From Aquila chrysaetos chrysaetos (lineage: Eukaryota > Chordata > Aves > Accipitriformes > Accipitridae), in NCBI RefSeq assembly GCF_900496995.4, contig NC_054457.1, positions 124,001 to 188,000 on the forward strand: a stretch of 64,000 nt of DNA, in the 5' to 3' direction. Within the stretch, counting starts at the first letter, position 1; each line of letters begins with the position of its first letter. Under the pieces are notes generated by a model, which did no database searches, was not told where the DNA came from, and saw only the letters and a program-made list of their open reading frames with translations. This document shows positions 31,136-43,279 of this stretch, piece by piece. The translations under genes and the position numbers were made by a program.

Positions 31136-31411
31136 TTATATTACTACAACCCTGTTAGTTCGACAACAAAAATATCTTTTTCTTGTTAGTATTTCTAATT
31201 GATTAATATGTCTACATCTAATACAAAAAGGAGTTAGTGTGGTCACTAAATATACTTCTTGTGATCCGTTATAATGGATTATATATTTCCCACAGTAATA
31301 ACAATGACAAATAAGATACAAACTGCACCGGCGACAAATTGGACAAAGCTGAGTACTAGCTCGACTCGGGGTTCTGCTGTCCCGCGTCGTCAGTTGGGGT
31401 ACTCCTCCCAT
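31136..31411 (-). CDS. Small Cys-rich frame between pol and env
   Basis: 91 codons, intact although pol and env on either side are broken. It has at least eleven cysteines in pairs: CPICRRC, CHCYYC, FCIRC and YFCC, with a positively charged end. The pattern resembles a zinc-binding fold, but I recognise no family. ATG at 31411 is preceded by an in-frame TGA a few codons upstream. It starts about 105 bp after the end of pol and ends about 300 bp before env. It might be an accessory protein, an exon, or decayed env leader sequence. A possibly related remnant lies in gamma2 at about 55150-55240. Confidence 0.5.
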   Translation of the reverse strand: MGGVPQLTTRDSRTPSRASTQLCPICRRCSLYLICHCYYCGKYIIHYNGSQEVYLVTTLTPFCIRCRHINQLEILTRKRYFCCRTNRVVVI

Positions 31412-31517
31412 ACAACAATGGTTCCTCCCACGGCCTCAGCCAACGAGCTGGGATTCACTTGGGTCTGGAGTCTGTAAGGATACACATATACCCCTACCAG
31501 TCAATTGTAAGGCCTCT

Positions 31518-34500
31518 TCAAGTTCGTTTGATGGTTAGTTTAGTTTCTCCTGGCTCAGATGTCATTTTCCACTCCTTCACTGGACCTTTTATTCGTGACA
31601 CGTGCGTCCATCCTTTTTCAGCAGTTCTCACAGCTGTTTCTGTAGTTAATAAAACAAGAAAAGGTCCTTCCCAGAGGGGAGATAAGTTTTCTTCCTTCCA
31701 TGTTTTTATTAGAACCTTATCTCCCGGTTTTAATTGATGAATTGTAAATCCTAGAGGTGGTGTTTGAGCCAACATCCCAATTTCTCTTAGTTCCTTTAAT
31801 CTTTTCCTGATAGTGATTATATATTCTTGGATATTTTTATCTTCAACTACATTATTCCCCAGAGGCATCCCATGAGAATAAGGCATACCATATAACATTT
31901 CGTATGGTGATAATCCAGTCTCACTGTGTGGCTTCGTTCTTATATTTAAAAGTGCCAATGGTAAACATTTTGTCCAAGGCATTTGGGTCTCAATCATTAA
32001 TTTAGCCAACTGTTGTTTTATTGTTTGATTCATCCTTTCTACTTTCCCTGAGCTTTGTGGATGCCACGGAGTGTGGTATTCCCACTGAATACCTAATGAT
32101 TGACATAATATTTTTATTACTTTGGAAGTGAAGTGTGTGCCTTGATCAGAGTCAATGTACTGGATTATCCCATATCTAGGTATCAAGTGTTCTAATAGAA
32201 TTTTTACCACCATCTGTGCCGTAGCCCGTGCTACGGGGTAAGCTTCTACCCACCGTGTTAGATGATCTACTATTACCAATAAATATTTTATCCTCCCTAC
32301 CTTGGGTAATTCAGTGAAATCAACTTGTACTCTCTCAAAAGGTCTGTATGCTGTTTTTCTACCTCCCGTAGCTACTTGTCGAAACGCTTTCTTATTTATT
32401 TTTTGACAGGTTAAACAGCCTTGTGTAATTTGTTTTGCTATTTCAAAAATCCCAATACAGCCAAATTGTTTAAGGAAGTGATCACTCAATGCCTTTGTAC
32501 CCCAATGTGTTTGCGCATGCAAACGTCCCAATATTTGTCTGGCATACGCTTTTGGCAACATTTCTCGTCCGTCGGGCAGTGTCCATTTTCCTTGTTCTAA
32601 CTTAGCTCCTATTTTTTTTAATTTTGTTTGTTCTTCAGGGGTAAACTACTTCTCTCCTTCTTCCCGTCTTTCTTCACTGGTATCCCCCTTGGTTTGTATT
32701 ACATTAATTTTAGCGACCTGAGTCCTTAGGGCTGCTTCCTGGGCCTCTTTATCTGCCAAATTATTTCCTCTGGTTCGGTAATCTAATCCCTTTTGGTGTC
32801 CTCTCACATGTACCACTGCTATCTCTTTTGGTTCTCTTAATGCCCTTAAAATTTTTACTATTAATTCTTGATGTATAAGATTTTTCCCTTGAGTATTAAT
32901 TAAACCTCTTTCCTCCCAAATTTTTCCAAAAGTGTGGACCACCCCATATGCATATTTAGAATCTGTAAATACGGTCCCACTTTTTTCTTTTAGTAACTCC
33001 AGGGCCCTGCATAGGGCGTACAGCTCACAGGCCTGAGCTGACCACGATGGACTCAGAGGTCCTGATTCCACAAGCTTTAAGTCCTTATTAATTATTGCAT
33101 ATCCTGATTTTCTCCTCCCTTCTACCATTCGGGAGGAGCCATCCACAAACAGTATTTCTCCTTTTTCTAATTCAATATCCCTTAAATCTGGTCTCACCTT
33201 GATTTGGGTCTCAATTACTTCTAAACAGTTATGTTGTAATTCTTCTGATGGTTCCCCAAACAAAAATTGTGCTGGACTCTGAGCAGAGGTCACTTTTAAT
33301 TCCAGGTCAGGGGAATCCATTAGTATTGCTTCATACTTTAGGACCCGGCTATCCGTTAACCATTTTTCTGCTTTTTGTTGTAACACATTTCTGACATTGT
33401 GTGGGGTGTACACCTTTAAAGGAGCATTGAAGGTAATTTTTCTAACTTCCTCTATTAATAATGCCGTAGCAACTAAAGCTTGGAGACAAGCGGGCCATCC
33501 TCTACTTACTGGATCAAGTAACTTAGAACAGTACCCTATGGGTTTTTTTATTCCTGCCCAGTCTTGAGTAAGAACTCCATATGCTGTTTGGTTTGACGTA
33601 TTCACAAAGAGATGGAAAGGTTTTTCTAGATCTGGGAGGCTCAATACAGGCGCTTGTATTCATGTCTTTTTTATTTCCTCCAATTTTTGGTCATCTTCTG
33701 TAGACCACTTAAGTTGGTTGTTAGTTAGTTTTTCGTACAAGAATTTTACCTTTTCGCTATAACTTTCAATCCATGGTCTACAATATCCTAATAATCCCAA
33801 TATTTGCCGAATTTCCTTTTTAGTCTGTGGAGGTCTCAAGGATAGTATCCCAGATACCCTGTCAGGATCTAACTTTTTCCTTCCTTTACTCAGCCAATGT
33901 CCTAAGTATTTTACTTCCTGTTCTACAAACTGTAATTTTGATCGGGACACCTTTAATCCTTTTTCCCCTAGGAAGTTTAACAATTTAATGGTAGCTTCTC
34001 GGGTCTCCTCTTCAGTTTCTCCTGCTATTAATAAGTCGTCCACATATTGCAATAATTTCACCTCCTTGGGTAATGTGAAATCTTGTAATAATTTTTCTAA
34101 AGTTTGTCCAAATAGATTGGGTGACTCTGTAAACCCCTGTGGTAGCACAGTCCATCTTAATTGTTGTTTTCGTCCGGTTGTGGGGTCTTCCCACTCAAAA
34201 GCAAAATAATCTCTAGATCCCTCATCCAGAGGGCAGGCCCAAAAAGCATCCTTTAAATCTATCACACTATACCAAGTATGTTTGGGAGATATATGACTCA
34301 GTAAAGTATAAGGATTTGCCACAACAGGGAACTTAGTAATTGTTCGCTCATTTACAGCTCTCAAATCTTGTACCATCCTGTATGACCCATCCGGTTTCTT
34401 TACTGGGAGGATGGGTGTATTATGAGGTGACATACATGGTTCTAAAGTTCCTTTTTCCAGAAGTCTGTCAACTACAAGTTTTAACCCTTTTCGACCCTCC

Positions 34501-35013
34501 ATTGGTATAGGATATTGTTTGACTCTAATTGGACGATGCGGATTTATTATTTGAACATTTAGGGGGTCCATTTCTATCTTTCCAATTTCCCCCTCCCTAT
34601 ACCATACTGAAGGGTTAATGGCTTTTTCATCTTCTTGTGTTAAGAGTATATAATTCAATCTGCAACTTATCCCCTTGACTTTGAATGCCTAAGTTTAATT
34701 TCAAAATCAAATCCCTTCCTAATAAATTGTATTCCGCTTCAGGGAGCAAAAGTAAATCATTAAGGCAAATTTTCTTTTCTGTTTCTACTTCTACATCTTT
34801 TAAAACAGGTACTTTAAAAGGTTCCCCTTTTGCTCCTACTACTGACATATAACCCTTCCCTTTTTCTATTCCTTTTGGAAGTTTTTGAATAGTGGATTTT
34901 TCAGCCCCTGTGTCCACCAAAAATAAAACTTCCTCCTTATGGGGACCAATTAATAATTTTATCAAGGGCTCCGTTGATGTTGAAGTCCCCAGAAGATATA
35001 GCCCCTGACACCC
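31518..35013 (-). pseudogene. pol: gamma1 pro-pol (frameshift and two stops)
   Basis: Follows gag in frame after UAG. Protease has LFLVDTGAEKST and LLGRDL. RT has LPQGFTESPN and the catalytic YVDD. RNase H shows ILFVDGSS, TDSKYAYG and NNLADKEA. Integrase shows THWG...CLTCQ (HHCC), VQVDFTELP, SDQGTHF and SSGKVERMNQ (DDE), then the GPF-type C-terminal domain WEGPFLVLLTTETAVR. Breaks: a frameshift near 34640 between protease and RT, TGA at 33660-33662 and TAG at 32646-32648. All conserved catalytic residues are present. Confidence 0.95.
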
Positions 35014-35016
35014 CTA
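35014..35016 (-). promoter_or_regulatory. gag-pol readthrough UAG
   Basis: gag ends KEE-UAG, and the same frame stays open into protease. The downstream context GGG TGT CAG GGG resembles gammaretroviral readthrough sites. gamma2 has the equivalent at 59042-59044. Confidence 0.85.
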
Positions 35017-36525
35017 TTCTTCTTTGAATATTTTTTCATCTTGTTCCCGCTTACGACAGTTCCTCTGAACATGTCCTTTTTTGTTACAATAATAACAAAC
35101 TGGAACTGTAAATCTCTCTCGATAAGGCTGTCCCCTGGGTGTTTTCTCTATTCCTTTTTTTCTTCTCTCCCCGGACGGGGTCTTATTTTTTTGACCTTCT
35201 CTTACTGCTGCTACAAAGATCTTAGCTTTTGCTTTTTGTTTTTCCCCATCTCTCCTAACATATACTTTCTGTGCTTCCCTAAGTAACTCTTCTAATCCTC
35301 TTTCTTGCCAGTCTTCCAGTTTTTCTAATTTCCTTCTTATGTCCCCCCAGGATTTAGCCACAAATTGTGTTCTAAGGAGTGCGGTTCCAGCTACTGTATT
35401 CGGATCAATTCCAGAATACATTTGTAGACTTTTCTTTAATCTTTCCAACCATTCTGTTGGAGATTCATCTCTCCCTTGTTGTTCATTAAAAGCTTTATTA
35501 ATGTTTTGCCCTCGGGGAACCGCTTCCCTTATTCCCTGTATAATTAATGTTCTTAAATCCCTCATATTCTGTCTTCCTTGGGGTTGCTGATGATCCCAGT
35601 GGGGATCCACATTTGGCCATTTTTGGTCTCCCGGGGGTCCCGCCTGATTCTGTCTTTCCCAAATTCTCATCCCAGCTTGCCTAATCATTCCCTTCTCCTC
35701 AGCAGTAAATAAGATCCCTAAAATGGACTGTATTTCTTCCCAGGTATAAGTATTGGGGCCTAGGAATTGGTCTAGTTTTTCAGCTACTCCGAGGGGATCA
35801 TCCAATAGGATCCCCATTTCTTTCTTAAAATTTCTTACATCTGTGGTATTTAATGGGACTGCCACAAACCCGATGCCTCCTTGATTGCCTCCGAGGGGTA
35901 CCTCTCGTAAGGGATATAAAGAAGCTCACTCAGATACGGCAGTCCTACTTCTGGTACATGCAGCCGGAGGTAGTTCTAATTCCGGTGCTGTTGGTGGTGG
36001 AGGCAGGGACAATGGTGGTACTGGTGGGGGTACTATGGCCACCTGAGGGGGAGCCACCGCCGGAGGTAGATTGTTAAGGTATGGAGGCGGCAGGTTATCT
36101 AGTGGCTCCCATTTATCATCTTTTTCTTTCTCTTTTTCGTTTGTATCTCCTTCTTCTCCCTTAAACTTCTCATCTGTTTTTAATGTAAGTATTGAGGCTG
36201 GAAAAGGACATGAAGTCCTGATCCATAATCCTGCATAATCACTTTCCTCCTGACTAAAAGGTTCCTTTGAGTTAACATATATATATAAAGCCTGGCAAAT
36301 CCAGTCTTCAAAGGATCCAAAAATGGGCCAAAAGACATGTGGTCTTAAAGGCTCCTTTGGCCATTCAATCATGCAATATTGAATCAATTTTAATTCACTT
36401 TTCCCTTTTCTGGGGCCCCTTTCATTCCAATTTTTAATCATTACTCCTAATGGACTTTCTGATGGTATATCTGGTAATTTGCTCCCTTTCTTCTGGTCCT
36501 TGGTCTTCGATTTTGTCTGACCCAT
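35014..36525 (-). pseudogene. gag: gamma1 gag (one in-frame stop)
   Basis: 503 codons from MGQTKSKTKDQKKG (Gly2, basic matrix start) to the UAG. Features in order: matrix, a Pro-rich stretch with PPPYLNNLPP (late domain), capsid starting near VAVPLNTTDVRNFKKEMG, and nucleocapsid with one zinc knuckle CYYCNKKGHVQRNC. A single zinc knuckle fits gammaretroviruses. The only break is TGA at 35926-35928 in the matrix/capsid linker; both sides share one frame. Confidence 0.93.
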
Positions 36526-36999
36526 CTTAGGAATTTTACTGTGGCAATTCCTACAGCCCTTGGTCACCGGTAAGAGTGTCTTGCAGGGGGTTTTAGGACC
36601 TATCACCCACCCACGAATCCTATAGGAGTCACTTCGGTCCTTCACCGGCCAAGTCCCTCGCGGGAGATTGGAACCGCGGTTAGAAGACCTCCACAATCGC
36701 TTCGAAACTAAGTTTCGTCTCAGTCACACTCTTACACACATACAGGTGACCGAATCCCACCCAACCGAACGGTATACCCCTTAAATACTTACGACTCCGT
36801 CGTCTTCGTTCGGATCTTCGCGCGCAGAATTACGGGCAAAATAAACTGCTGCAGCCGGCAAGGGAGCTCAAAAAAATCAAATTCTTTGCTTGCCCCTATT
36901 CAGGTTCAGGATGGCGTTAGTCCCGACCCGACCCGATCAGGAGCCACCAAATGGTGGGGCGCCCATCCTAGATTAAGTCAGAATTCAGGAACTAAGACC

Positions 37000-37017
37000 A
37001 TCCCGGACGAGCCCTCA
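37000..37017 (-). promoter_or_regulatory. Primer binding site, tRNA-Pro-like
   Basis: On the minus strand TGAGGGCTCGTCCGGGAT, two bases after the 5' LTR. One mismatch from the complement of tRNA-Pro (third base A for G). Confidence 0.85.
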
Positions 37018-37019
37018 AT

Positions 37020-38047
37020 TGTGAAAAATGATCATGTCCAAAACAGGATTCTAATTAAAGTTTACAATTTATTATATGAATAGAGGCAAGCAAACAGCGC
37101 TGGGTGCACCGGGAGCCTCTGCTCTACCAAGGCACACACTGTCAGGTCTAATTGTGCAGGTTAAGTACAGGTTCTACATACATATTCACTAGATTCCTGA
37201 GAAATGTTATACATATTCATTAGTTTTCCGGGAAACTATTAGCATATGTAAATGTCCTTTACGCAGGCGCATTGAAGGTCTCTGGTGGTCTTCAGGAGTC
37301 CTCTGGTGGTCTTTCATAGTCTCCCTCACTTGTCCGCTATTTGACCCTCCTCAGGTGATTCTGCGCAGTATGGTCCTTTACATGTTTTGATACCTTAGTG
37401 CTTGTTAGTGTTCTTATTATCTAAGTTCTCATTAGTGGTATAGTACCATATGGTTAGTTTAAGCTAAATTATCTACAAGGACGGGAAAAAAGGCAGGAGT
37501 TCTTATCTTTTCCGGCCTTATCTATTCAAGCAAGGCCTCTACTTGTGCTTTCTTAACAAGATCGTAAATTCATCGAACACTTAATTAAGTCTTGTGATCG
37601 CTCTTGGTTCCTTCTTGCTCGTCATTCCTAAGTACCAGTCTCTGACAGGCTTAATCCTTGACAAACACCAGTCCTTGGTATGTAAAGTTACAGAGAGACA
37701 ATCATTAAGCAATAAGCAGTTTGTTCTCTATATCAATCCCCCCCCCCTTTTTCTTTAAACCTTTGCAACTATAGGATTCCGCTACTTCCGAGAGACCGTG
37801 TAAAGTATTTTTCGATTTCTACTTGATGTCTGATTTTATTTTGTTTCCAACTTTTGTAATTCCCTACTGTTATATGGCTTTTGCAGGAAGCAAGAACTAT
37901 ATACATACTCTCCTACTTCCCTTAGGCCTACAGTTATACAAGATCAAGCAAAACGGTTAAAGATTACATATGCAGAGAGGGTCACATTTCACCATGCGGC
38001 CCTATCGTTGTTTTATATTGACACGAATCAGGTTAATATATTTCACA
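37020..38047 (-). repeat. gamma1 5' LTR
   Basis: Near-identical to 27670-28698 with about ten differences. AATAAA is the complement of 37068-37073. Confidence 0.95.
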
Positions 38048-38450
38048 GCGGCAAACCTTTCTTTTAACAAAAATAGTGGCCACGGAGGCCGCAGGAAGGA
38101 GTAGGAGGTGCTGCCGGCTCCTGGGTGAGACATGCGCCCCCCGCAGGTAATGCGTCTGCCGTCTCCGCAGGGCTGGCTGGCACCTGCACTACTCCCTAGG
38201 TCCCCGGGGCGAAGAAGCTGTTGAGGCCTTCGCCCTGCGGGTAGCGGTGATTACGGGTAAGGTGCAGCCTGCCAAGTAGCCGCGCTGTGCGGCTGTGGGT
38301 GGGCTCAGCAGCCCGCTCCTTCCCGGCTGCTGGGGCACCTCTGCATCGCCCTCTTTCGTTTTGCTTCACCGGCTCAGCCCAGAGGCGTGTTACGAGCAGA
38401 GCGGAAAGTGGTGGTCAGCAGTCTGACTCAGTGAGGTAGTGGTGTCCTTT
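38048..38450. promoter_or_regulatory. Remainder of CpG island beyond gamma1
   Basis: GC-rich DNA resumes directly after the GCGG duplication and fades by about 38450. Donor-like sites (cctgggtgagac, gattacgggtaagg) could end a noncoding exon of a divergent gene, but this is not shown. Confidence 0.5.
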
Positions 38451-38858
38451 TATTTGCCTAATATTTTCACAGTTTAGGCAACGAAACGATAAATATTTTT
38501 TTTCTTCAGAACTCTGAGATATGTATCCTTGCCGATATTTATGGGTGGAGAAATATTGCAGAAAGGGTTAAAAAAGAGGTAGTTGAATGTATCACTTCAC
38601 AACTTATGAACAGATGTAGTGGGACTGGCCCATCTTTCTCATGATTTCTTGAAAAAAAAAAAAGTGTGTTGAATAGTGTTAGTTGAGGAAACTTTGGTTT
38701 TGGAACACACACGTCTGGTTATATTGTAAGAGCAATGTTGTAAAATTGTATTTTCTCTGACTTCCTCCTTGTGACAAATAATGTGTAACTTTTCCATGTT
38801 ATGCTGCTTGAAAGTTTCCACTGAGGGATTATTATTTTTTTTAAAGAGCTCTTAGTGT
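38451..38858. other. Unique DNA, no feature seen
   Basis: AT-rich sequence to the right of the CpG island, up to the LTR start at 38859; nothing recognised. Confidence 0.5.
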
Positions 38859-39450
38859 TGTCCCAAAACTTGTGGGATTGTCCACCCAGTGTGCAAGCCA
38901 ATAACACACAGAGTTGAGGTATTAGCTGTTTATTGCTGGTTCTGCACAGAAAGGGGTGCTAAAGGATATCCCTGCAAAGCTAGCACACCCAGCACTAAAA
39001 CAGTCATTCATTTATACATTGTAAATTAGCACAATTACCATACTCATTGTTTATCAACCTTTTACTGGTGCCCGTAATTCCATACCTTAAAGCTGATTGG
39101 TGTATAGTGCCTTGTCTTCATTTAAAGGTGCAGCATCTTTTAATTTTACTGTGCAAGCTCAGTGGGTGAGGGTCTTCAGGTGGAGGTAGGTATCCTAACT
39201 TCTAGAGGTGTGGTCTTCATATTGTAATTAGTTGAGTTCACCTAAAGGGCACATTTTCATGCAGTATAGCCAAGCTTCTTGGGCAACCAGCCCACTAAAG
39301 TTTCTGGTTCCTAGTTTTAGGTCGATTTGTTCCTTCTATTCCATTGTCTTGTCAAGAGTTACTTACCCAAGTGATTTACATTGATTACTTATCTTTTGTT
39401 CCCTAAGTTTATAAAAAATTACAACCATAAAGATTTCAATATCATTAGTA
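38859..39450 (-). mobile_element. Probable solo LTR, right end uncertain
   Basis: Starts tgtcccaaaacttgtggg; the minus strand has AATAAACAGCTAATACC (AATAAA at about 38931-38936), an LTR-like R/U5 arrangement. I could not find a matching duplication, so the right end is approximate. Confidence 0.5.
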
Positions 39451-40874
39451 TTGACATAACTACTTATATGTGTTCTCCATTTATGTGGTAGCTAAAAGTT
39501 AAATAATATTAGTATCAGCTCAAAGTCTCTGATATAAAGATATTTAGAATTAATGCAGTATTGAGAGTGAGTGGTAAAGCAGCATCATTGTCTTAATTAG
39601 AAATAAAGGAGAGTTACAGACATCTTAATACTTGTGTAATCACTGGAATGCACAGAAATGTTTTTATAGAATTCTGTTGTGGGCGCTATTTTTGATAGTT
39701 TGCTAACAAAAAGTTGTTGAGAAACTATGTTCTTTGATTCACCAGCTGTTTGGAAAGAAACCAAGATATCTTTTCTTAGTGTCTGTTGCAACGTACTGCA
39801 TCTGTTAAGCAAGCAGAGAGGCTGAGTTTTGTATATATTGATATGTATAAGAAAAATTTATAGTTCTTTTCTGCAGTATGTTGATGAGGTTAAGTGGTAC
39901 CACCTGTAAAGGCAGTTGTGTTTTCCCCTTTAAACTCTGAATAAACTTCTTTCTCTATCCTGAATGAGAGCAGGAGATGAAGAGACATGTCTGAGCCAAG
40001 CCTTTTGGCAATGGTAGTGATGCATACTTACATAGCCATGCATTCTCATACTTTTGGTCTAGGACTGTCCACTTAGTTCCAGAAGTAGCTTTTTTTTTTT
40101 TTTCTCTTTAGAATATAGATTAACTCAAACAGGTGTTAAAAACTAAAAATGCCAAGGATAGATATTCTTTCAGGTTGTTTAGCAGATTCATCCTTGCTAG
40201 AGAGAGTATTTGTTTAATGATTAATTCTAGCTAATATTTTGTAACCAGAAATTTAAATGAATAAATACTGGATGCTAAAAGGTTTACCTCTTCAACTTTT
40301 CACATAATGCTTCGTCTGTTCTAACTGATACGTTTTTTACATCTGCCACATCCTCCTAATATGTCTTATTTTTTCCATAATGGCACCAGCTTATGTTCTT
40401 CCAATGAGCGTATCAAGATTGCGAATACCTAAGTGTTCTCTTCTTTCTAATGTTCTGACCATCTTTTTCATGTATAACTTGCTGTCTATTACTCTTAATG
40501 AGATCAGGCCATGTATACATTAGCAAGAATGTGGTGCAGTGAAAATAGATTTGTAAAGGAAAGATTTTGTGCTGAGGACCTAAAGTTTATCCTGTATATG
40601 CTTTAAGAGGTGTTTCTTTAGACTAGCACTAGTCTGGTCATGTGGAGGGAACCTTTGTTAGCAGTTGGAATGTGTCAGGTGTGCTCTGGAAGCACAGTCT
40701 TCCAGTATAATTTAGTTTGAAAGGGATCTGTTTTGCCTGCTCCAAGACCAATCTGGGATGCAAACCAAAGCCATGGGAAATAGAGGTGATCAAACTGATA
40801 TGCTGATGTAGACCGCTCACTCCTCTCTACCTCCTTCTGTCACCTCCCAATTTCTCAGGACGATGACTCAGATT
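39451..40874. other. Unique DNA, no feature seen
   Basis: AT-rich sequence without recognisable gene or repeat. Confidence 0.5.
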
Positions 40875-41713
40875 TGTTGATTCCCAGGTCAGGATTAAGG
40901 TGAAACACCACCAGGGATCCTTTAACTCACAAAACTCAACTTTTATTCACTCACAACAAGAATTGGCATGCTCACAACAAGAATTGGCATGAAACTACGT
41001 CAGTAAACTGTGTAAAATGTGCTAACCATACATCACCAAATGTACTACAGGCCTTGCTTATTTGGGGATCAGTTCAGGGAAGACAATAAGGAGATCCCTC
41101 CTTTTCAGTCACAAGGTTCAGAGTGGACCCCCTTGCTTTCTAGACTCCCTCTCAGAGAGGAGCCTAGGGGCGGCTAGATCCACTCCTAGTCCCAGACTTG
41201 GTCAATGGTTTATGTCTAAATAGATGAGGTGTAGGGATTACGGGGGAAAAAAAAAAAGAGATATGAGAGAGACAGAGAGAGAAAAGAGAAAGATTTCACT
41301 GGTCCTGGGTCCAGCGTTGGTCCAGTCAGCCTAGGGGTCCAGGTCTGGTGGGTGCGCGCATGTGGTGCTTCAGTTTGTGTCCTTTTATCATCTCCTTGCC
41401 CCTCCTTCAGGTGGGCACTCAAACTCATTAGGCTAATTAGGTGTCATGCACAGTTTGTGCTTCCAGAACCTTCGAGAAATGGGTCAGTGGGCTTGGGGGT
41501 CCTTTGGGGAGTAACTTCTCCCTCCCTGCAAGTACGACCATTCTTTGAACAGCTATCAGAACACAGAACTGCATACCCTCCAGCAGGCCATCCACACCAA
41601 CTTCTCCCCTGCAGTTCATTGCTATGCAGGGTTTGTTGTTATGCGGAGTGTGCCATCAAGCAGAACTTGCCCCACCACAATGTTTGAGACGTTAACTCCT
41701 TCAGTCTCTGACA
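40875..41713 (-). mobile_element. ERVL-A 3' LTR (LTR-V family)
   Basis: Minus-strand LTR from tgtcagagactgaagg (at 41713) to gggaatcaaca (at 40875), with AATAAA (complement near 40943-40950) followed by a short U5. Its first 670 bp match, in opposite orientation, the LTR at 61371-62079. It abuts ERVL-A internal sequence, so I call it the 3' LTR. Confidence 0.75.
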
Positions 41714-42500
41714 CCACCCCGTGGCTCAAACATTTGACTGGACTGAGTTGTGGAGGTCGTCTTCCACAGTAGTAATCTTCACATGTCAGACAGAAGGAGA
41801 GAAAGAGGAGTAGAGGAAAGCAAGCAGGGTAGTCATACATTGCATAATTGCAAGGCCAAGCATTAAGAACAAAAAATCCACATAACATGAGTCCAATGCT
41901 AACAAGCCATTTTCCCCACCCCGAGTCCCAAGGATGTTAGGAGAGAGGTTGGCAATGATCCTCCGTTAAATGGTCTCTTGGTTACATAGCTTGGAAAAGT
42001 TCTCCAGTCTTGTCTGTAACTTCTCTCATCTTTTCGCGCTTCTTCTAAGGAAGTAGTTGCGTTCTGTATGGCAAGACGACATTCTCCATCTGTTAGATTC
42101 AGCATCCCATGTACCCCATGTTCTTTTAACAACAACATCACAAGATCCAAGGTTTCCTCCTCAGGGAAGAAGATAAATCTTTGAATAGTCAGAGGGAGGC
42201 TTTTAGAGTCGTGAAAGGTCCCCTGGAAGCGTCGTTCCAGGAGCAATTTGGTTTACCAGCTTTTTCACAAGATTGGTGATGTTTAGATTAATGAGGCCGA
42301 ATCGAATTCCTTTGTACAAACACCTTGATCGTTATTATTCCAGAGGTGCATAAAACCTTGAATCAAATTCCAAGCTAAATCTGGAGAATCTTTTCCCTGT
42401 CCTCCAGTGGAAAGGATCAGGATGAGGGAGAAGGTTCCCCAAAACACTTTTCCCTATAATAACAGACAGAAATTACAAATAACAATAAACTGATAACACA
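41714..42500 (-). pseudogene. ERVL-A third reading frame downstream of pol
   Basis: Between the end of pol and the LTR. Reading pieces in several frames show a hydrophobic, signal-like stretch (VFWGTFSLILILSTG, near 42440-42485), a middle part with [18 protein letters not shown] (42246-41899), and a hydrophobic C-terminal part (FPLLLFLSFCLT, near 41795-41830). Typical ERVL elements lack env. This could be a degraded membrane protein. Function unknown; frames are broken. Confidence 0.45.
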
Positions 42501-42559
42501 AATAACAATTAATATAGTCAGGACTCGCATGGGTCCCTTGCTGTCTTTCTCTGTTTCTC

Positions 42560-43000
42560 TTTGGTTCTACAAAGTGAAAATATAAAGCATACATAGATTA
42601 AAATGAGGGTATTATCCATCTCATGTGGATTCGGTGTTCTTTTCTATGTGCATTGGTTGCTGTCCATGCATACAAGTTCAAAGGGGTTTTCAATGTCATA
42701 GGTATTTCCCCTACAGTAGGTAAATCTACCAGAACAGGTTATCTGGGATAGTGGAGCGGGTGTATTGCATCTTTCTTATCTCCCCTTCCTGGAAGTAGGG
42801 AGGGGGGCTTTGGGCAAAATGCAGTCAGTCTAGGACATCCATTCACCCCCCAGCGGCTATTTAATTTTGTGACTGGGTCTGGCACTTGTTGCGGCCGTCC
42901 TGATTTGTGGGGTTTTAGGGTTTGTTTTAGAAGTCCATTAGTACGCTCCACTATCCCATTTTCTTGAGGGTGTGGAAAACCCACTGTATTTCTTCATTGT
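42560..43000 (-). pseudogene. pol: ERVL-A integrase C-terminal part
   Basis: Contains ENGIVERTNGLLKQTLKPH (catalytic Glu region) and WGVNGCPRLTAFCPKPP, then a C-terminal stretch near 42600-42720. This is the ERVL (class III) type of integrase. Its N-terminal and central parts are deleted. Confidence 0.8.
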
Positions 43001-43069
43001 GTACCTACTCTTGGACCAACCTGGCAGTAAAGTAGTTCCTGTTATCTGATTGGATTGATTGCTGTTATA

Positions 43070-43274
43070 TGATTCTTTCAGCTTCCTGCAAAGCTAGGCT
43101 AACTATAAAGAGGCCTTTTTCCCAAACTGAATACCGTTTTCCTGTATCTTTGAAACTGTACAAATAGAATCTGATAGGTCAAGTTGCGCCTTTTGGTCCG
43201 CATTGCCACATATGTATGGACAGTCTGTAAATTGCAAAACCCCACTCGATGTGGAGTGGATCTGTTGGGTGTAT
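43070..43274 (-). pseudogene. pol: ERVL-A RT/RNase H connection fragment
   Basis: Frame pieces such as EWGFAIYRLSIHMWQCGP and RYSVWEKGLFIVSLALQEA match the ERVL polymerase connection. It continues across the LTR at 43280-44949 (target duplication TGGCC) into the RT at 44955-45573. An in-frame TGA is present near 43185. Confidence 0.75.
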
Positions 43275-43279
43275 TGGCC

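Larger units (their letters stand above)
27670..38047 (-). mobile_element. Provirus gamma1 (class I ERV, complete structure)
   Basis: LTRs of 1029 and 1028 bp flank gag, pro-pol, a small Cys-rich frame and env on the minus strand. The element is bounded by the 4-bp duplication GCGG (27666-27669 and 38048-38051), the length typical for gammaretroviral integration. The LTRs differ at roughly ten sites (about 1%). gag and pro-pol are separated by one UAG in frame. It sits inside the CpG island next to CERT1 exon 1. Several in-frame stops and two frameshifts make it defective as read. Confidence 0.95.
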
